A stretch of DNA of 64,000 nucleotides from Plantactinospora sp. BC1 (GCF_003030345.1 NZ_CP028158.1:806001-870000), one strand, 5' to 3'. Shown: positions 15,246 through 23,561, counted from the first letter of the stretch. The notes: generated from the letters alone by a model not told the origin. A program made the numbers and translations.

Positions 15246-17660
15246 GTGCACGTGGTCACGTTGGCTGAGACGTCCGGCGGCATGGTGGAGCTGGTCGGTG
15301 GCAAGGCCGCCGGGCTCGGCGAGCTGATCAGGCTCGGCGAGCGGGTGCCGGAGGGGTTCTGCCTCACCACCGCCGCCCACGACCGGGGGGTCATCCCGGA
15401 GGCGGAGCTGGCGGCGGCGTACCGGGCGCTGGGCGGCGGGCCGGTCGCGGTCCGGTCCAGCGCCACCGCCGAGGACCTGCCACACGCGAGCTTCGCCGGC
15501 CAGCAGGACACCTTCCTCGGCGTCACCGGCGTCGACGCGCTGCACGACGCCGTCGCCAAGTGCTGGAGTTCGCTGCACACCGAGCGGGCCGTCGCCTACC
15601 GCGAGGCCAACGACATCGACGGGCGTACCGTCCGGATGGCCGTGGTGGTGCAGCGCATGGTCGACCCCGTGGTCGCCGGGGTGCTGTTCACCGCCAACCC
15701 GCTCACCGGTTCCCGCGCGGAGATGGTGGTCGACGCCGCCCCCGGGCTCGGCAGCGCCGTGGTCGACGGCACCGCCCCGGCCGACCACTACGTCCTCGAC
15801 GGCACCCGCCACCACGAACGCGGCTGCCTCAGCCCCGACCAACTCGCCGAGCTGCACCGGGCCGGCGAGCGGATCCAGGCCCACTTCGGCGTCCCCCAGG
15901 ACATCGAGTGGGCGATCGACTCCGACGGCACGCTCTGGCTGCTCCAGTCCCGGCCGATCACCACACTCTTCCCGCTGCCGCCGCCGACCGACCGGCCGCA
16001 GCCCCGGATCTACCTGGAGTTCGGGCACGTGCAGGGGATGCTCCGTCCGGTCACCCCGATGGGGATGTCCGCGCTGCGGGTGCTCCTGGCCGCCATGCTC
16101 GGCTCCTTCGGCATCAGGGCCGAGATCGTCGACATCGGCGGACGCCTCTACGGCGACCTGACCGACCTGGTCCGCGATCCCAGGAGCCGCAAGCGGCTGG
16201 TGAAGCTGATGGCGGTCGACTTCGGCCCGCGCGCCCAGGCGGTGGTCGAGCACATCCTGACCGACCCGCGCTTCTCGCCCGCGCCCACCCGCCGGTCCGG
16301 CTCCGGCGGTGGTCTCGGCCCGGCGCTGCGTACCGCGCCCCGGGCGGTCGCCGGGATCGTGGGCGCGCTGGCCCGGCCCGAGGCGGCCCGGACCCGACTC
16401 TTCGAGGAGATCGACCAGCTCCGGCAGCGGGCCGCCGCCGGACCGGCCGGGCCGGAGACCGCCGCCGAACGGCTCGACTACGTCGAGGCACAGGACCACA
16501 CCACCCGGTACGACCGGATCATCTGGCCGATCGTCGCCGGGATCCTCACCACCGCCCTGCCGGCCGGACTGCTCAAGGGGATCGCCAGCCAGGCGGAGAT
16601 CCACACCGTGCTCGGCGGCATGCCGCACAACGTCACCATCGAGATGGACCTGGCGCTGTGGCAGCTCGCCCAGCGGGCCGGCCCGCACCGCGAGCTGCTC
16701 TCGACCACACCGCCGGAGGAACTCGCCGCCCGATACCTCGACGGCACCCTGCCGGAGATCGGACTTGCGGCGTTCCTCGACACGTACGGGCACCGGGCCG
16801 CCGCCGAGGTCGACCTCGGGGTGCCCCGCTGGGCCGAGGACCCGACCCCGGTCTTCGCCTCGATCGCGAACTACCTGCGGGTCACCGATCCCGAGCAGGC
16901 TCCCGACCGGCGGTTCGCCCGGGCCGCCGCCGAGGCCGAGGCGACGCTCGCCGAACTCGTCGTACGGGCCCGGCGCCGGCGACCCGTCCGGGGCCGGGTC
17001 GCCGGGTTCCTGCTGCGCCGGGCGCGGGTGCTGGCCGGGCTGCGCGAGGCGGGCAAGTTCGCCGGGCTGTATCCGCTGCGGGAGAGCCGCCGGCAACTGC
17101 TGCTGGTCGGCGCGGAACTGGCCGACGGCGGACTGCTGGAGCGGGCCGACGACATCATGTTCCTGACCCTCGCCGAGGCGCGGGCCGCCGTGCGTGACGG
17201 GGTCGACCATCGGAACCTGGTCGCCGACCGGCGGGCCACGCACCGGCGGGAGCTGCGCCGTCGGCACGTACCCGTCTCGGTGCTCTCCGACGGCACCGAC
17301 GTCGAGGCGATGCTCGCCCCGGCCGCCGCCGCACCCGGCGCGCTGCGCGGCGTCGGCGCCGCCCCGGGCACGGTGACCGCCCCGGCCCGGGTGGTGCACG
17401 ACCCGGCGACCGCGCATCTCGAACCCGGCGAGATCCTCGTCGCCCCGACCACCGATCCCGGCTGGACGCCGCTGTTCCTGACCGCCGGGGGACTGGTCAC
17501 CGAGACCGGCGCGCCGATGGCGCACGGCCCGACGGTGGCCCGCGAGTACGGCATCCCCGCCGTGATCTGCGTCCTCGGCGCCACCGATACGATCAGAACC
17601 GGTCAGGTGGTCACCGTCGACGGTGCCGCCGGCACGGTGACCGTCCATCAGGGACAGTAG
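15246..17660 (+). CDS. PEP-synthase/rifampin-phosphotransferase-like enzyme
   Basis: An 804-residue protein with the domain order of rifampin phosphotransferase. Residues 1-240 form an ATP-grasp domain (GGKAAGLGEL, VAVRSSATAEDLP, ASFAGQQDTFLG). A helical substrate-binding middle spans about 250-690. The C-terminal swivelling phosphohistidine domain carries H760 in APMAHGPTVAREYG. The PEP-binding barrel of true PEP synthase or PPDK is absent. Rifampin phosphotransferases (about 865 aa) use ATP, water and a phosphohistidine to phosphorylate rifamycins; whether the substrate here is a rifamycin is unproven. GTG 15246 has GGAGGGGG upstream. Control by the divergent TetR is likely. Confidence 0.8.
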   Translation: MHVVTLAETSGGMVELVGGKAAGLGELIRLGERVPEGFCLTTAAHDRGVIPEAELAAAYRALGGGPVAVRSSATAEDLPHASFAGQQDTFLGVTGVDALHDAVAKCWSSLHTERAVAYREANDIDGRTVRMAVVVQRMVDPVVAGVLFTANPLTGSRAEMVVDAAPGLGSAVVDGTAPADHYVLDGTRHHERGCLSPDQLAELHRAGERIQAHFGVPQDIEWAIDSDGTLWLLQSRPITTLFPLPPPTDRPQPRIYLEFGHVQGMLRPVTPMGMSALRVLLAAMLGSFGIRAEIVDIGGRLYGDLTDLVRDPRSRKRLVKLMAVDFGPRAQAVVEHILTDPRFSPAPTRRSGSGGGLGPALRTAPRAVAGIVGALARPEAARTRLFEEIDQLRQRAAAGPAGPETAAERLDYVEAQDHTTRYDRIIWPIVAGILTTALPAGLLKGIASQAEIHTVLGGMPHNVTIEMDLALWQLAQRAGPHRELLSTTPPEELAARYLDGTLPEIGLAAFLDTYGHRAAAEVDLGVPRWAEDPTPVFASIANYLRVTDPEQAPDRRFARAAAEAEATLAELVVRARRRRPVRGRVAGFLLRRARVLAGLREAGKFAGLYPLRESRRQLLLVGAELADGGLLERADDIMFLTLAEARAAVRDGVDHRNLVADRRATHRRELRRRHVPVSVLSDGTDVEAMLAPAAAAPGALRGVGAAPGTVTAPARVVHDPATAHLEPGEILVAPTTDPGWTPLFLTAGGLVTETGAPMAHGPTVAREYGIPAVICVLGATDTIRTGQVVTVDGAAGTVTVHQGQ

Positions 17661-17850
17661 GCTCACCCGTCGGCTGTCGGCACCGGAGCGGTTCGGCGGC
17701 CACCAGCGCCGCCAGCCGGGCCGGTGGCGACGACGGGAGGAGCCGATCCTGGAGGACGAGCCGACGGCGTCGCCGCGTACGGTCCGGTGGTCCTGGGGCG
17801 TCGACGGGCGCGGCCGCTCGACGTGGCGACGAGGGTCGGTTCTCGCCGCG

Positions 17851-18744
17851 TTGGCCGTGCTGGTCGGCGCGCTGCTGGCCGGGCACGCCCTGCTGCCCGC
17901 CGGGATCGGCCGGCTGGGCAGCCTGGTGCAGACCTTCCTGCCCTGGCTGGGCCTGGCCGTCCCGGTCCTGCTGGTGCTGGCGGTGCTGCGCCGCTCGGGC
18001 ACCGCCCTGGTCGCGCTGGCGCTGCCCGGCGCCGCCTGGCTCGGCCTGTTCGGCCCGGCACTGCTGCCCGGCGGGGACGACCGCGCGGGCGACCTCACGG
18101 TGGTCCAGCACAACGTCAGCGACACCAACGCCGATCCGACCGGTACGGCCAGGGCACTGGCCCGGGTCCGGCCCGACCTGATCGGGGTGCAGGAACTGAC
18201 CGCACCGGCGCTGCCGGCGTACTCGGCGGTGCTCGCCGGGGAGTACCCGTACCGTTCGGTGCACGGCACCGTCGGGCTCTGGTCACGGTATCCGCTGGTG
18301 GACGACCGGCTGCTCGACATCAGGCCGGCCGGGCTGGACCCGGACTGGAACCGGGGATTGCGGGCCACGGTCCGGATGCCCGGCGGTGACATCGCCGTCT
18401 ACGTGGCGCACCTGCCGTCGATCCGGCTCGGCCTGCCGGACGGATTCGGCTCCGCCCGGCGCGACGAGAGCGCCAGGCTGCTGGCCCGGGCGCTCGCCGC
18501 CGAACGGCTGGAGACGGTGATCCTGCTGGGTGACCTGAACAGCACCGTGCACGACCGGGGGCTGGCGCCGGTCGGCGACCTGCTTCCGTCGACCGGGCCG
18601 GCCTTTCCGTTCAGTTGGCCGACGGCGCTGCCGGTCGCCCGGATCGACCAGGTGATGGCCCGCTCGGCGAGCGTCACCGACCTGTGGGCGCTGCCGCCCA
18701 CCGGCAGCGACCACCTGCCGATCGCCGCCCGTCTCAGGCTCTGA
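17851..18744 (+). CDS. Endonuclease/exonuclease/phosphatase family membrane protein
   Basis: At least 297 residues: three hydrophobic helices (about residues 1-75) and then an EEP-fold domain with VVQHNVSD, IGVQELTA, VYVAHLP, LLGDLNST and SDHLPIAARL, so the metal-binding Asn, Glu, Asp and His residues are present. Such proteins are DNase I-like phosphodiesterases with the active site probably outside the membrane. TTG 17851 falls inside the first helix, and the frame stays open upstream in coding style. A good ribosome-binding site (GGGAGG, 17735-17740) precedes an in-frame CTG at 17749, so the true start may be a rare CTG giving 331 residues. Confidence 0.8.
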   Translation: MAVLVGALLAGHALLPAGIGRLGSLVQTFLPWLGLAVPVLLVLAVLRRSGTALVALALPGAAWLGLFGPALLPGGDDRAGDLTVVQHNVSDTNADPTGTARALARVRPDLIGVQELTAPALPAYSAVLAGEYPYRSVHGTVGLWSRYPLVDDRLLDIRPAGLDPDWNRGLRATVRMPGGDIAVYVAHLPSIRLGLPDGFGSARRDESARLLARALAAERLETVILLGDLNSTVHDRGLAPVGDLLPSTGPAFPFSWPTALPVARIDQVMARSASVTDLWALPPTGSDHLPIAARLRL

Positions 18745-18771
18745 CATCCCGTACCGACTCGGTGGGGTAGG

Positions 18772-18909
18772 TCCGGCCGTCGACAGCGCCGCCAGGTCGC
18801 GGCGGGCGGTGGCCAGTGACACCTCCAGCTCCCCGGCCAGTTCGGCGGCGGTCACCCGGCCCCGGGCCTGCATCAGCAGAAGGGCGGCGACGAGACGGTC
18901 GGCACGCAT
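18772..18909 (-). pseudogene. 5' remnant of a DeoR/YafY (WYL) type regulator
   Basis: From ATG 18909 the first 46 codons encode a typical winged helix of YafY-like regulators (MRADRLVAALLLMQARGRV, then ELEVSLATARRDLAALS). Homology stops abruptly after STAG and the frame runs into the antisense of the EEP gene. The WYL domain (roughly 250 residues) is missing, so the gene is truncated. Confidence 0.65.
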
Positions 18910-18968
18910 CCCGCCAGCCTGCCGGAAAAAGCGGTCAATACGCCCCGCACGGCCGTCCGGATCGAGTC

Positions 18969-19193
18969 GGCGGCGCCGTCGTCTACTGGTACGTCGACGA
19001 CGTCCGGGCCAGCTTCGACCGGCTGCTGTCGCTGGGCGCCACGGTGCACGACAAGCCGGTCGAGCGCGGCCCCGGATTCGTCACCGCGTCCGTCGTCGAC
19101 CCGTTCGGCAACATCCTCGGCGTGATGGAGAACCAGCACTACCTGGAGGTTCTCCGCTCGTGGGCGGCGGCCGGCAGCCCGGAGCGGCGGTAA
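18969..19193 (+). pseudogene. 3' remnant of a VOC (glyoxalase-like) protein
   Basis: The frame ends with a recognisable C-terminal VOC half (VVYWYVDDVRASFDRLLSLG, later SVVDPFGNILGVMEN). The N-terminal metal-binding half is absent and no start codon with a ribosome-binding site precedes it. It lies head-to-head with the truncated YafY regulator, a pairing often seen intact in actinomycetes, so both were probably damaged by the same deletion events. Confidence 0.6.
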
Positions 19194-19236
19194 CGGCGGC
19201 GCGGTGACAGGGCCGGCCGGACGGATCCCGGTCGGC

Positions 19237-20469
19237 TCAGTCCAGCCAGCCAAGGTGCCGGACGACCTCCCCGGCGATGTCGGACACCGTCCGGCCGTCC
19301 GTGTCGACACGCAGGTCGCCGAGGCCCGCGTCCGCCAGGGCGTCGGCGTCGGCGGTCGCGGCGTCGGCGATCTGGCGCAACCGGGCGGGCGGCTGCCCCC
19401 TCAGGTCGTCACCCGCGAGCAGCGGCCCCTGACCCTGTCCCCGGAACACGACCCGCTCGGCGATCGAGTCCCGGCCGGCGTGCAACCGGCACAGCGTGAT
19501 CCGCACGGCCGGTAGCGCCTCCCGGTATGTCCGTACCGCGTCGGCGTGGTCGGCTGGGCCGACCACGACCAGGCGGCGCAGCCCGGTGGCCCGGAATGTC
19601 TGCCATACCGCGGCGAGGTTGCTCGCCCGGAGCCGATGGTTCCGTGGCGTCGGCGGGCCGGCGGGCCGGTAGAACCCGATCTGGTCGAGGTCGACGAACG
19701 CGGCGCGGCGCCCGGCCTCGCGGACGGCGGTGTAGACCTGCCAGCCAACCGTGGACTTGCCGACCGCGGTCGCACCGCAGAGCCAGAGGATCTCGCCGGG
19801 GCCGGTGGGGTAGCGAGGGTACGACCCGAGCGCTGCCGTACCCGGGCCGGTCAGGGCCGGCCAGTCGCCGGTCTCGGCCAGTACCAGCCTGGCGACCTCG
19901 GTGACGCTGCGCCCCGTCGTGTCGACGCGGCGATCGGTCGGATGGTTCCGGTCCAGCGCCGCCGCGTACGCCAGTACACTCTCGACCGGCTCGTCTCCGG
20001 CCCTGCCCCGACCCGCCAGCCGCTGCCGCAGCTCGTACGGCTCGGCGCGCAGCCGGCACGTCGTCAGGGCCACCTGCGGCAGCAGGTCCACGTCGATGCC
20101 CCGGACGGCGTCGACGACTCCGGAGGCGACCAGACAGCGGGCACCGGCGGCCCGGACGTTCGCCGCCAGCAGGTTGAGGTTGCGGGTCTGTCGGCGGTGA
20201 CGCCCCGGATCGGAAGCCGGCTCCGGTGCCCAGTTGTCCGGCGTCGGCGCGCCGTAGCAGATGCCCAGCTGGTCGAGGTCGACGTAGGCGGTGGGGATCC
20301 GGTGGGAGAGCTGGTTGAACAACTCCCAGCCGACGGTGCTCTTCCCGACGGCGGGCGGCCCGTAGAGCCACAGCACCGGCAGCGGTGCCGTACTCGTCGC
20401 CGGTGGACCGGCCGACGCGTCCGCAGCCGGCGGCGTCGGGCCCGGAGTCATGGCCGTGAGTATGGTCAT
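19237..20469 (-). CDS. Tandem-duplicated P-loop kinase-like protein
   Basis: A 410-residue protein made of two homologous P-loop domains. The Walker A motifs are GPPAVGKST (37-45) and GATAVGKST (232-240). Each half also repeats a VDLDQ(L/I)G segment, a (T/L)CRL segment and a VDT(T/D)GR(S/T)V ending. The fold resembles small-molecule or adenylylsulfate-type kinases, with no lid motif I could name. No membrane segment is seen. ATG 20469 and an internal ATG at codon 7 are both possible starts. It follows the HTH_38-GbsR gene on the same strand, 37 bp away, so the two may be co-transcribed. Substrate unknown. Confidence 0.75.
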   Translation of the reverse strand: MTILTAMTPGPTPPAADASAGPPATSTAPLPVLWLYGPPAVGKSTVGWELFNQLSHRIPTAYVDLDQLGICYGAPTPDNWAPEPASDPGRHRRQTRNLNLLAANVRAAGARCLVASGVVDAVRGIDVDLLPQVALTTCRLRAEPYELRQRLAGRGRAGDEPVESVLAYAAALDRNHPTDRRVDTTGRSVTEVARLVLAETGDWPALTGPGTAALGSYPRYPTGPGEILWLCGATAVGKSTVGWQVYTAVREAGRRAAFVDLDQIGFYRPAGPPTPRNHRLRASNLAAVWQTFRATGLRRLVVVGPADHADAVRTYREALPAVRITLCRLHAGRDSIAERVVFRGQGQGPLLAGDDLRGQPPARLRQIADAATADADALADAGLGDLRVDTDGRTVSDIAGEVVRHLGWLD

Positions 20470-20506
20470 CGATGCCCGGTAGGTCGATCGAATAACCCGG
20501 CAGCCG

Positions 20507-21181
20507 TCAGGACAGCAGGCCGCGCCAGCGTTCGGCCGACTCCATGATGTCCAGGCTGACCCGCTCCAGGAACGCTCCGGCCCTGGAAAGTCGCTGCCCG
20601 ACGGGGCTGTCGAGTCCGGACGTCTCCGCGGCGGCCATCGCGGCCTGCGCCGATTCCAGGGTGTACCGAGTGCTGATCACGACGGAGTGATACCAGGCCT
20701 GGTCGTCGACCACGTAGACGTCGCGACGTCCCTGCGGATCGCGTTCGCGCCGGACGTAGCCGTGCTGGACGAGGTAGTTCACGGCCACGGAGACGGAGGC
20801 GGGGCTGACCTTCAGCCTGCGGGTCAGCTCGGCCGCGGTGCGCCTGCCGTTTTCGGCGAGCAGCAGGTCCACGTGTACCAGCGCTGTCATCCTGGGTAGC
20901 CCGGTCCGGACCGCCATCTCGACGATCTCCGCTCCCGCCGTGCCACCCGGTGGTCCGGTGGCGCGCGAGGTCGCCGGGGTGCCCCGCCGCGCGCGTTGGG
21001 CCGTCGCCCGGTGCGCCTGCTGGGGCCGGTAGCTCTTCGGGCCGCCGTTGCGTCCGACTTCCCGGCTGATCGTCGAGGTCGGCCGGCCGAGCCGCCGGGC
21101 GATCTCGGCGTAGGAGAGCCCGTCGGCGAGTCCGGTCGCGATGCGCTGGCGCTCCTGCTGGGTCAACCGTCCTCCTGGCAT
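20507..21181 (-). CDS. HTH_38-GbsR fusion transcriptional regulator
   Basis: A 224-residue regulator with two DNA-binding modules. Residues 6-43 are an IS30-transposase-like HTH_38 (LTQQERQRIATGLADG, YAEIARRLGRPTSTISREVG). After an Arg-rich linker, residues 100-165 form a GbsR/MarR winged helix (ELTRRLKVSPASVSVAVNYL, YVRRERD). The C-terminal helices probably dimerise. ATG 21181 is used; the 16-codon longer version is less likely, and TTG four codons in has AGGAGG upstream. It is divergent from the P450 operon, and TTGCA-type motifs in the gap suggest it represses that operon and itself. Confidence 0.8.
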   Translation of the reverse strand: MPGGRLTQQERQRIATGLADGLSYAEIARRLGRPTSTISREVGRNGGPKSYRPQQAHRATAQRARRGTPATSRATGPPGGTAGAEIVEMAVRTGLPRMTALVHVDLLLAENGRRTAAELTRRLKVSPASVSVAVNYLVQHGYVRRERDPQGRRDVYVVDDQAWYHSVVISTRYTLESAQAAMAAAETSGLDSPVGQRLSRAGAFLERVSLDIMESAERWRGLLS

Positions 21182-21207
21182 GCCGCCAGTATTGCCTTCG
21201 TCCCCAT

Positions 21208-21315
21208 ACATTGCAACGAAGCATTGCATTCGTGTCCAGTGTCATTGCACCAATTTGTCGCCTCTGACCTGCTGTAACGGCTCATAGCAAATTGACCTTT
21301 GCTTCGAATGCAACG
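21208..21315. promoter_or_regulatory. Cluster of TTGCA operator-like motifs
   Basis: Four related sites lie between the GbsR-like and P450 genes: CATTGCAACGAAG (21209-21221), CATTGCATTCGTG (21222-21234), CATTGCACCAA (21243-21253) and, on the minus strand, CGTTGCATTCGAAG (21315-21302). The last sits between the -35 and -10 of the P450 promoter. Confidence 0.55.
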
Positions 21316-21321
21316 TAGCGT
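21292..21321 (+). promoter_or_regulatory. Promoter of the P450-ferredoxin operon
   Basis: TTGACC (21292-21297), an 18-bp spacer and TAGCGT (21316-21321). The spacer contains an operator-like CTTCGAATGCAACG. The leader would be about 38 nt to ATG 21366. Confidence 0.5.
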
Positions 21322-21365
21322 TTAGCTATCGCCAAACACGTACTATCGCGAGATGAGGAATGGCC

Positions 21366-22571
21366 ATGGGGGAATCTCCGCACGCCGTGACGACGATGCC
21401 GACGGCGCGCCGACCCGGCTGCCCCTTCGACCCGCCGGCAGAGCTGGTCGAGGCCCGCCGGCACGGCCCGATCAGCCGCTACACCTTCCCCGGCAACAGA
21501 CCCGGCTGGCTGATCACCGGATACGACCTGGTCAGGTCGGTGCTTGCCGACTCGCGGTTCAGCTCACGCAAGGAGCTCATGCTCCATCCGACCATCGACT
21601 ACGGGGACATCCAGATCCCACCGGCGCCGCCCGGCGAGTTCCTCCTGATGGACGAGCCCCAGCACAGTCGCTACCGCAAACCGCTGATGGGCAAGTTCAC
21701 CGTACGGCGGATGCGCCTGCTCACCGACCGCGTCGAGCAGATCACCGCCGAGCACCTGGACGCGATGGCGAAGGCCGGACCGCCGACGGACCTGGTGACC
21801 GCGTTCGCCAGGCCCATCCCGGCGATCATGATCTGTGAGCTGTTGGGCGTGCCGTACGAGGATCGGGGCTCCTTCCAGGAGCAGGTCGACTCGTTCATGA
21901 ACGGGGAGACCAGCGACGAGGACCTGATCGCGGCCTACACCGCGACCCAGGACTACCTGGCCGGCCTGGTGGCCAGCAAACGCGCGAACCCCACCGACGA
22001 CGTGCTCAGCGACCTCACCGACAGCGAGCTGACCGACGAGGAACTGAAGGGGATCGCCCTGATCCTGCTGGCGGCCGGGCTCGACACCACCGCGAACATG
22101 CTGGCCCTCGGCACCTTCGCGCTGCTGCGCAACCCGGAGCAGCTCGCCGCGCTGCGCGCCGATCCCGCGCTCGCCGACCGGGCCGTGGAGGAGCTGCTGC
22201 GCTACCTCAGCGTCGCCAAGACGTTCATGCGGACCGCGCTGGAGGATGTCGAGCTGGGCGGCCAGACGATCCGGGCCGGCTCCCGGGTGATCCTGTCGTA
22301 CCACACCGCCAACCGCGATCCCGAGCGTTTCACCGAGCCGGACGTGCTGGACCTGAGCCGGCAGGAGGGCGGGCACCTGGCCTTCGGGCACGGCATCCAC
22401 CAGTGCCTGGGCCAGCAACTCGCCCGGGTCGAGATGCGGGTCGCGTTCCCGGCACTGGTCAACCGGTTCCCCACGCTGCGCCTGGCCGTACCGCCGGAAG
22501 AGGTTGCCCTGCGTCCGGAGACCGCGGACATCTACGGGGTGAAGAGCCTCCCGGTCACCTGGGATGCGTGA
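21366..22571 (+). CDS. Cytochrome P450
   Basis: A 401-residue soluble bacterial P450 (class I). The I-helix oxygen-activation motif LLAAGLDTTANML, the K-helix ExxR (EELLR) and the heme loop FGHGIHQCLGQQLAR, with ligand C347, are all intact. Family members hydroxylate or otherwise oxidise small molecules, often in secondary metabolism or xenobiotic turnover; the substrate is not readable. ATG 21366 is chosen because GAGG lies eight bases upstream; ATG 21360 is too close to it. The partner ferredoxin follows after 3 bp. A reductase is not adjacent. Confidence 0.93.
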   Translation: MGESPHAVTTMPTARRPGCPFDPPAELVEARRHGPISRYTFPGNRPGWLITGYDLVRSVLADSRFSSRKELMLHPTIDYGDIQIPPAPPGEFLLMDEPQHSRYRKPLMGKFTVRRMRLLTDRVEQITAEHLDAMAKAGPPTDLVTAFARPIPAIMICELLGVPYEDRGSFQEQVDSFMNGETSDEDLIAAYTATQDYLAGLVASKRANPTDDVLSDLTDSELTDEELKGIALILLAAGLDTTANMLALGTFALLRNPEQLAALRADPALADRAVEELLRYLSVAKTFMRTALEDVELGGQTIRAGSRVILSYHTANRDPERFTEPDVLDLSRQEGGHLAFGHGIHQCLGQQLARVEMRVAFPALVNRFPTLRLAVPPEEVALRPETADIYGVKSLPVTWDA

Positions 22572-22574
22572 CCG

Positions 22575-22787
22575 ATGAGGATCACCGTGGACACCGAACG
22601 CTGCATCGGCTCGGGGATGTGCGTGTTGACGGCCGGCGAGGTCTTCGACCAGGGACAGGACGACGGCAAGACGGTCGTACTGCAACCCGAGCCGCCGCCG
22701 GAAACGTGGGGCTCGGTTCGCGAGGCCGTCGACCTGTGCCCGGCCGCGGCGATCGTCCTGTCGACCGACCGCCGATCCCCGGGCTGA
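22575..22787 (+). CDS. P450-associated 3Fe-4S ferredoxin
   Basis: A 70-residue ferredoxin with three cluster cysteines, C10 and C16 in ERCIGSGMC and C55 in DLCPAAAI. The position that would be the fourth ligand of a 4Fe-4S cluster is not cysteine, which is the pattern of the 3Fe-4S ferredoxins that reduce actinomycete P450s. It starts 3 bp after the P450 stop in the same operon. Confidence 0.93.
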   Translation: MRITVDTERCIGSGMCVLTAGEVFDQGQDDGKTVVLQPEPPPETWGSVREAVDLCPAAAIVLSTDRRSPG

Positions 22788-22803
22788 GCACGGGGGCTTT
22801 CAC

Positions 22804-22848
22804 GGGGTGCGGCCGGGCGGGCAGCGTAGCCCCGCCCGGCCACACCCC
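22804..22848. terminator. Bidirectional terminator after the P450 operon
   Basis: GGCCGGGCGGG (22811-22821) pairs perfectly with CCCGCCCGGCC (22831-22841), extended by GGGGTG/CACCCC across a single mismatch. It lies between convergent genes. Confidence 0.7.
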
Positions 22849-22851
22849 CGC

Positions 22852-23412
22852 CTAGTCTCCGGCCATCACGACGAAGGTGAATCCCGTACTCGTCGAACGG
22901 CGCAACGGGATGTCGCACTTCACCCGGCGCAGTACCTCGTTCCGGCTGAGGCCGAGCCCTTGCGCGATGAGGCGTTCCGGGCGTACCGGTACCGGATCCT
23001 CGAAGACGACCTCCACCTGGACCGGCCACGCCTCGTCGCGCCACGCCGACGGGGTCTCCAGCCGCCAGGCACCCGTCCAGTCCAGGGTGAAGCGGTTACG
23101 CCGGGCCAGCAGCGGATCCAACAGCCTGGACGTCACCAGTTCGGGATCGTTGACGCGGTAGCCGTGGAGTTCGACCGGATCGAACGATCTGACCGGCGTC
23201 CGTTCGTGCACGGTGAGCTTGCTCGTCCGATCGCAGGCCACGCAGCGGACCAGCAGCCATACGTCCAGCAACTTGCCGTTGGCGTTGACGCGGAACCTGC
23301 CCTGGCCGGTGGTGGCCGATTCCGCCCGGCAGTCCACGCAGCGCAACGACAGCAGCGGCAGCCTGGTCCGACGGACGACCCAGGGCAGCACGATATGAGG
23401 TTGTGAAGACAT
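22852..23412 (-). CDS. DUF1062 domain protein
   Basis: A 186-residue protein that reads as the DUF1062 family. The start is set at ATG 23412, giving MSSQPHIVLPWVV as in homologues; the 26-codon upstream extension is non-coding in style. Two CxxC pairs (LRCVDCRAE and VRCVACDRT) suggest a bound zinc. The C-terminal region (GLSRNEVLRRV) resembles a short helix-turn-helix. No function is established for the family. It stands alone behind a leader with repeated TAGACCTGA motifs. Confidence 0.8.
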   Translation of the reverse strand: MSSQPHIVLPWVVRRTRLPLLSLRCVDCRAESATTGQGRFRVNANGKLLDVWLLVRCVACDRTSKLTVHERTPVRSFDPVELHGYRVNDPELVTSRLLDPLLARRNRFTLDWTGAWRLETPSAWRDEAWPVQVEVVFEDPVPVRPERLIAQGLGLSRNEVLRRVKCDIPLRRSTSTGFTFVVMAGD

Positions 23413-23561
23413 GATCTCTAGACCTGATCTCTTTAGACCTGACACGAGGCCGATTGCGCGCGGCCTCAAGCGCCGTATGACCGGGCGCACAGGGGCAGCC
23501 CGGCAGAACCGACGGGATCGTCGGCTACCGGTGAGCGGAAGAAGGTGTCAGGTCTAGAGAG
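23413..23561. repeat. TAGACCTGA motifs upstream of the DUF1062 gene
   Basis: TCTAGACCTGAT (23417-23428) and TTTAGACCTGAC (23432-23443) are near-tandem copies directly before the gene. An inverted copy, GTGTCAGGTCTAGAGAG, occurs at 23545-23561. They look like regulator-binding sites. The rest of the gap to 23749 shows no gene. Confidence 0.4.

Noticed and set aside
15102-18392. A 1096-codon minus-strand frame across the TetR gap, the phosphotransferase and the EEP gene
   Set aside because: It overlaps clear plus-strand genes and promoter DNA and has no recognisable protein family.
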